From assembly GCA_009885415.1 (NCBI GenBank), contig VFKU01000546.1:1-9948 (forward strand): a stretch of 9,948 bases of DNA. The letters are read 5' to 3'. The position numbers were made by a program, and so were the translations under genes. This stretch comes from Rhodothermota bacterium (GTDB lineage Bacteria > Hydrogenedentota > Hydrogenedentia > Hydrogenedentales > GCA-2746185). Under the pieces are notes generated by a model that worked only from the letters and a program-made list of their open reading frames with translations, did not search any database and was not told the origin of the DNA. This document shows, piece after piece, positions 5,737-9,948 of this stretch. Position 1 is the stretch's first letter. Every line of letters starts with the position of its first letter.

Positions 5737-8676
5737 ATGAATATGCTTCGTTCTCTTCGTTTCCTTCTGTTCATGGGGCTTGTTTTTCCGGCTATTGCCT
5801 CGGCCGCGGAACCGGCCAACGCCGCGCCGAATGAGGAAGCGCGTCTCCTCACCAACATCCGCCAGTTGACCTTCGAGGGCAAGCGCGCGGGCGAGGGATA
5901 TTTCAGCGCGGACGGCAAGAAGCTGACGTTTCAGAGCGAGCGCGATCCGGCCAACCCCTTCTACCAGATTTTCCAGATGGATTTGGAGACGGGGGACACG
6001 GTTCGTGTTTCGCCGGGCGTCGGTAAGACGACGTGTTCGTGGATCCACCCGAAGGAGCCAAAGGAACTCTTCGCGTCGACGCACGGCGATCCCGAGAGCG
6101 AAAAATTGCAGAAGGCGGAGTTGGACTTCCGTGCGTCGGGGCAGACGCGGCGCTACGCGTGGGACTACGACGAGCATTACGAGTTGTACGTTTCCGATTT
6201 CAGCGGGAAGGTGCTCCAGCAACTGACGCACGAGCGCGGGTATGACGCCGAGGGATCGTATTCGCCGGACGGAAAACTGATCGCGTTTGCGTCCAACCGG
6301 CTGGCGTACTCCGGGCCGATGCCGGAGGAGGATGCGGAGACTTTCAAGAACGACCCGGCGTACATGATGGACATCTACCTCATGAACGCCGACGGGTCGA
6401 ACGTGAAGCGTTTGACGACCTCGAAGGGTTACGACGGCGGGCCGTTTTTCAGTCCCGACGGAACGCGCATCGTGTGGCGGCGCTTCGCGCCAAACGGCGC
6501 GACGGCCGAGGTCTACACGATGGCGCTGGACGGTTCCGACCAGCGCGAGATTACACATGCCGGCGCGATGTCCTGGGCACCGTACTACCATCCCTCGGGC
6601 GATTACATTATTTTTACGAACAACAGCCTCGGCTTCGCGAATTTTGAGTTGTTCATGATCGACGCGGCGGGCAAACACGGGCCCGTGCGCGTCACGTTCA
6701 CCGAAGGCTTCGACGGTTTGCCGGTATTCAGCCCGGACGGCAAGCGTCTCGCGTGGACGACGAACCGCACGCCGGGCGGCGCCTCGCAGATATTCATCGC
6801 AGACTGGAACGAGGCCGCCGCGCGCAAGGCGCTTGAACTCGACAAAGTCGCAGAAGCGGAGCCGATCGCGCTCGAAGGCGCGCCGGATTTCGCCGCGACC
6901 GCGCCAGAGATTCGCGCGGCGGATCTGCGCCAACACATCGAGTATCTCGCGTCGGACTACATGCAAGGGCGGCTCACCGGCACGATCGGCGAGCAGCGGG
7001 CTACCGAATACGCCGCTGAACAGTTCAAGGCCCTGGGCCTCGCGCCCGCGGGCGACGGCGGCAGTTACTTTCAGAACTTCGAGTTCACCGCCGGCATTTC
7101 GATGGGGCCCGCGAACCGCGTCGAATTTCGCAGCACGGCGATCAACCAGTCCGCGGTGCCCGACAAGGACTGGCGGCCGCTCGCCTTTTCGCGCACGGGC
7201 GAAGTGCCCGCGTCCGAGATCGTGTTCGCGGGCTACGGCATCCAGGCGCCGAAGAAGGACGGCCTCGAAGAATACGATTCCTTCGTCCATCTCGAAGTGA
7301 AAGACAAGTGGGTGATGGTGTTTCGGTTCATGCCGGAAAATGTGACGCCCGAAATGCGGCAGCACCTCGGCCCGCACTCGAGCCTGCAATTCAAGGCGAT
7401 GACGGTGCGCGATCTCGGCGCGCGCGGGCTCATCGTCGTGACGGGGCCGAACCCCAAGGCGAAGGAAGAGCTCGTGCCGATGACTTTCGACACGATGCTG
7501 GGCGGATCGAGCATGGCCGCGATCAGCATCACGAACGAGGCGGCGCAGGCGCTGCTCGGCCTCGCGAACAAGGACCTGAAAACCCTGCAGGACAAGTTAG
7601 ATACCGGCGAAATCGTGATGGGTTTTTCGATTCCCGAGGCACAACTTTCTGCAACAATCGACATTGTGCAGGAGAAGCGCACCGGACGGAACGTGCTGGG
7701 CCGGCTCAACGCGGGAGATGCGCCCGGCGCGGATTGCGTGCTCATCGGCGCACACATCGACCACCTGGGTGTCGGGCGTTCCAGCGTTTCGCTGGCGCGC
7801 GACGACGAATCCACCGGCATCCATCACGGCGCGGACGACAACGCCTCGGGTACGGCGGGCATGCTCGAGATCGCGCAGTATCTCGTCGACCAGAAGAAGG
7901 CCGGCCTCGCGATGAAACACGACGCGCTCTTCGCCGCGTGGTCGGGCGAGGAACTCGGCACGCTCGGCTCGAACTATTTCGTAAAAACCTTCGCCGGGAA
8001 AAAGGAAAACGACCCGCTGCGGCCGGAGATCGGCGTGTACCTGAATATGGACATGATCGGCCGGCTCGAGAAGCAGCTTGTGCTCCAGGGCGTCGGCTCA
8101 AGCAGCATTTGGCCGGGCGAAATCGAACGGCGCAACGCGCCGATCGGACTGAGCATCCTGCCGAAGAACGAGACGTATATCCCCACCGACGCGACTGCGT
8201 TTTATCTGAAGGGCGTACCTTTCTTAAACGCCTTCACCGGCGCGCACGCGGACTATCACCGGCCGAGCGATACCGCCGACAAAGTGAACTACGAGGGCGC
8301 GGAGAAAATAGCGAAGTTCATGGGACTGGTCGCGCGCGCGCTGATCACGCGCGAAGGCGCGCCGGACTATATCGAGGTGACGGCGCCGAAGCAGGAATTG
8401 CGCGCCGGGCTGCGTGCCTACATCGGCAGCATCCCGGACTATGCCGAGGAAGTCAAAGGCGTGAAGCTTTCCGGCGTGACGAAGGGCGCGCCCGCGGACA
8501 AGGCGGGCCTCAAACAGGGCGACGTCATCGTCGAGCTGGCCGGGCGCAAGATTGAGAACATCTACGACTATACCTACGCCATCGAGGCGCTCAAGATTGA
8601 CGAGGAAGTCAGCATCGTCGTCGAGCGCGGCGGTGAACGCGTTTCGCTGAAGCTGACGCCCGGCTCGCGGGAGTGA
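5737..8676 (+). CDS. Exported TolB-like propeller / M28 metallopeptidase / PDZ fusion protein
   Basis: A 979-residue protein with an N-terminal signal peptide (about 1-23, hydrophobic core then ASAAE), so periplasmic, surface or secreted. Residues about 35-360 form a PD40/TolB-type beta-propeller: SxDG/SPDG blade motifs occur near 57-60, 176-179, 239-242, 287-289 (PSG variant) and 332-335, plus a weaker blade near 100-115. Residues about 390-870 are an M28 aminopeptidase domain with a PA-like insertion (about 490-640). The two-zinc site looks complete: His673 (GAHIDH), Asp700/701 (GADDNASG), Glu738-Glu739 (WSGEELG), Asp772 (NMDMIG) and His841 (DYHRPSDT). Residues about 908-975 are a PDZ domain (GAPADKAGLKQGDVIVEL). 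The expected reaction is removal of N-terminal residues from peptides, with propeller and PDZ presenting substrate. The SD is poor: GAGGG lies 12 nt upstream of the ATG, and Met3 is an alternative start. The amidohydrolase-family gene follows after 31 bp. Confidence 0.92.
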   Translation: MNMLRSLRFLLFMGLVFPAIASAAEPANAAPNEEARLLTNIRQLTFEGKRAGEGYFSADGKKLTFQSERDPANPFYQIFQMDLETGDTVRVSPGVGKTTCSWIHPKEPKELFASTHGDPESEKLQKAELDFRASGQTRRYAWDYDEHYELYVSDFSGKVLQQLTHERGYDAEGSYSPDGKLIAFASNRLAYSGPMPEEDAETFKNDPAYMMDIYLMNADGSNVKRLTTSKGYDGGPFFSPDGTRIVWRRFAPNGATAEVYTMALDGSDQREITHAGAMSWAPYYHPSGDYIIFTNNSLGFANFELFMIDAAGKHGPVRVTFTEGFDGLPVFSPDGKRLAWTTNRTPGGASQIFIADWNEAAARKALELDKVAEAEPIALEGAPDFAATAPEIRAADLRQHIEYLASDYMQGRLTGTIGEQRATEYAAEQFKALGLAPAGDGGSYFQNFEFTAGISMGPANRVEFRSTAINQSAVPDKDWRPLAFSRTGEVPASEIVFAGYGIQAPKKDGLEEYDSFVHLEVKDKWVMVFRFMPENVTPEMRQHLGPHSSLQFKAMTVRDLGARGLIVVTGPNPKAKEELVPMTFDTMLGGSSMAAISITNEAAQALLGLANKDLKTLQDKLDTGEIVMGFSIPEAQLSATIDIVQEKRTGRNVLGRLNAGDAPGADCVLIGAHIDHLGVGRSSVSLARDDESTGIHHGADDNASGTAGMLEIAQYLVDQKKAGLAMKHDALFAAWSGEELGTLGSNYFVKTFAGKKENDPLRPEIGVYLNMDMIGRLEKQLVLQGVGSSSIWPGEIERRNAPIGLSILPKNETYIPTDATAFYLKGVPFLNAFTGAHADYHRPSDTADKVNYEGAEKIAKFMGLVARALITREGAPDYIEVTAPKQELRAGLRAYIGSIPDYAEEVKGVKLSGVTKGAPADKAGLKQGDVIVELAGRKIENIYDYTYAIEALKIDEEVSIVVERGGERVSLKLTPGSRE

Positions 8677-8696
8677 GGCGGCGTCGCGTACTACAC

Positions 8697-8702
8697 GGGA
8701 GG
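8697..8702 (+). promoter_or_regulatory. SD of the amidohydrolase-family gene
   Basis: GGGAGG lies 5 nt before the ATG at 8708, in the 31-bp gap after the peptidase gene. It fixes the start and supports co-transcription of the pair. Confidence 0.75.
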
Positions 8703-8707
8703 ACCTT

Positions 8708-9948
8708 ATGAGCAAGTCGCACCCTGTCTGTTTGGCGATTTCCGGTCTCGTAATGGCGGGCTTGAGCTTTTCCGGCGCGAGCGCGCAGGAATTCCGCACG
8801 CCGCTCGCGATCACCGGCGCGACGGTGAGCGTGGCGCCCGGCGAAACGATCGAGCACGCGACGATTCTGCTGGACAAGGGCCGCATCGTCGCGGCCGGGG
8901 CGGACATCGCGATCCCCGAGACGGCGGAGCGCTTCGACGCGACGGGTCTGTGGGCCTACGCCGGTTTCACGGACGCCGCGACACACCTAGGCATCGAAGC
9001 GAAGGGGCCGTCCGACGATGAAATGGCGCGGTTGCGCGATCGCGAACGTGCGTTCTCCGAGGGCCCGCACACCAGCATGGAGAAGGCGAACCGGCAGGAC
9101 ATCTGGCCGCACCTCACGCTCTTCGATCTCTACAAGCAGAACGACGACGCGCTCAAGGCGCACCGCGCGGCAGGGTTCACCACCGCGCTGATTTCGCCGC
9201 GCGCCGCGATTCTCGGCGGCCAGGGTGACCTCGTGCAGCTCGGCGGCAAGGCGCTGCGGCAGAGTATTCTGGCGCCCGGCTTCACGCAGATCGCCAACTT
9301 CGGCGCGGACCTCGAGGACGAGGCGGCCCTCCGCACACGGCAATATCCAGGCTCGCCGATGGGGGCGGTCGCGCTCTTGCGGCAGACGTACTACGACGCG
9401 CAGTGGTACCGCGAGCGGCAGGCGCAGTATGCGAAGTTTCCGACGCAGGTCGATCGCGTGCCGGACGACCCGGTGCTCGAGGCGATGGGCGCGTTGCTTG
9501 ATCGGCGGCAGATGTGGATTTTCGCGGCGAACACGCCGAACGAGATTCACCACGCCCTCGATCTCGCGGAGGAATTCCATCAACGCATCGCCATCCTCGG
9601 CGGCAAGGAGGCGTGGAAAATCGCGGGCCGTCTCGCGGCGACGAAGACGGGCGTCATTGTCAGCTTCGACTGGAAGGACAAGCCCGAACTTGCCCCGAAG
9701 GTGGACGAGAAGGCCCCCAAGACTCAATACACGACCAACTCGTGGACGCCCGAATTCGAGAAAGATTTTCTTGAACCGCTGGCGGTCCGCCGCGCGCGGA
9801 TTCAGGACTGGGAGGACCACGTCAACAACCTCCACACGCTCCTTGCCGCGGGCGTGCCGGTGGCGATCAGTTCACGCGACAACAAGGACGCCAAGGAATT
9901 TTGGAAGCGCGCGCAGGAGGCGCTCGACCTCGCGCTCGAACCGAACGA
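8708..9948 (+). CDS. Exported amidohydrolase-family protein, degenerate first metal motif (3' end off window)
   Basis: An open frame of 413 codons without a stop runs to the window edge. The N-terminus is a signal peptide (SHPVCLAISGLVMAGLSF, likely cut after ASA at residue 26), so the product is exported. Residues 32-95 match the N-terminal part of metal-dependent amidohydrolases (imidazolonepropionase/prolidase-like): a small beta-sandwich (ITGATVSVAPGETIEHATILLDKGRIVAAG) then GLWAYAGFTDAATHLG where PGFIDxHxH is expected. Here the first histidine of HxH is Ala91, and only His93 remains. Further on, residues 271-318 (FAANTPNEIHHALDLAEEF and GGKEAWK) follow the family layout, but Trp303 stands where related enzymes often have histidine. 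It may therefore be a non-catalytic or altered-metal member. It begins 31 bp after the peptidase with a strong SD, so both are probably exported together. The C-terminus is unseen. Confidence 0.83.
   Translation, partial: MSKSHPVCLAISGLVMAGLSFSGASAQEFRTPLAITGATVSVAPGETIEHATILLDKGRIVAAGADIAIPETAERFDATGLWAYAGFTDAATHLGIEAKGPSDDEMARLRDRERAFSEGPHTSMEKANRQDIWPHLTLFDLYKQNDDALKAHRAAGFTTALISPRAAILGGQGDLVQLGGKALRQSILAPGFTQIANFGADLEDEAALRTRQYPGSPMGAVALLRQTYYDAQWYRERQAQYAKFPTQVDRVPDDPVLEAMGALLDRRQMWIFAANTPNEIHHALDLAEEFHQRIAILGGKEAWKIAGRLAATKTGVIVSFDWKDKPELAPKVDEKAPKTQYTTNSWTPEFEKDFLEPLAVRRARIQDWEDHVNNLHTLLAAGVPVAISSRDNKDAKEFWKRAQEALDLALEPN

Noticed and set aside
4121..5737. A 538-codon open frame on the minus strand opposite the acyl-CoA synthetase
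   Set aside because: It lies almost wholly antisense to a gene with intact ANL motifs, and its Arg/His/Ala-rich, repetitive composition has no recognisable domain. This is the usual mirror frame of a GC-rich gene.
5689..7389. A 566-codon minus-strand open frame opposite the propeller/peptidase gene
   Set aside because: The composition is Arg/Val-rich with no motif, and the + strand frame has a signal peptide, blade repeats and zinc ligands. Treated as an antisense shadow.
8987..9835. A 282-codon minus-strand open frame at the right end
   Set aside because: It is antisense to the amidohydrolase-family frame, which has an SD, a signal peptide and family motifs; the minus frame is Arg/Leu/Val-rich without motifs.
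1..9948. Mobile elements, CRISPR arrays, tRNA or rRNA genes
   Set aside because: No transposase-like frame, terminal inverted repeats, regularly spaced repeats, or tRNA/rRNA-like stretch was seen in either orientation; every sizeable stretch is accounted for by ordinary genes.

Overview
The window is GC-rich (roughly 60% by eye) bacterial chromosomal DNA, densely packed with short gaps and good Shine-Dalgarno (SD) sites. It contains no mobile element, CRISPR array, rRNA or tRNA that I can recognise. Two genes encode exported proteins (a TolB-like propeller/M28 peptidase/PDZ fusion and an amidohydrolase-family protein), an architecture I associate with Gram-negative, soil- or sediment-type phyla such as Acidobacteriota, Planctomycetota, Hydrogenedentota and their neighbours. 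The phylum assignment is an inference from style only.

Layout: (1) 1-834 (+) is an alpha/beta hydrolase of the epoxide-hydrolase type, followed by a strong stem-loop terminator at 860-886. (2) 877-2921 is a minus-strand block read right to left: a response regulator with a Cys4 C-terminal domain, a stand-alone HPt protein, PdxJ (vitamin B6 synthesis), and a 61-residue four-cysteine protein. The gaps are 9, 59 and 12 bp, so one transcript is plausible, with a possible second start before pdxJ. (3) 2922-3086 is a divergent intergenic region with a locally AT-rich core. (4) 3087-5635 (+) is a LOG-family protein and an acyl-CoA synthetase, 14 bp apart. (5) 5737-8676 (+) is the 979-residue propeller/M28/PDZ protein, followed after 31 bp by an exported amidohydrolase-family protein that runs off the right edge.

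How the genes may work together: the regulator and HPt form part of a phosphorelay with no histidine kinase in the window, and they share a probable transcript with pdxJ. The peptidase and amidohydrolase look like an envelope or extracellular pair acting on peptides or related amides. The LOG protein and acyl-CoA synthetase are probably co-transcribed, but no shared pathway is obvious. Most of the window is ordinary core and accessory metabolism. The items most worth a second look are the four-cysteine small protein, the regulator/HPt/pdxJ linkage, and the amidohydrolase with a degenerate metal motif.
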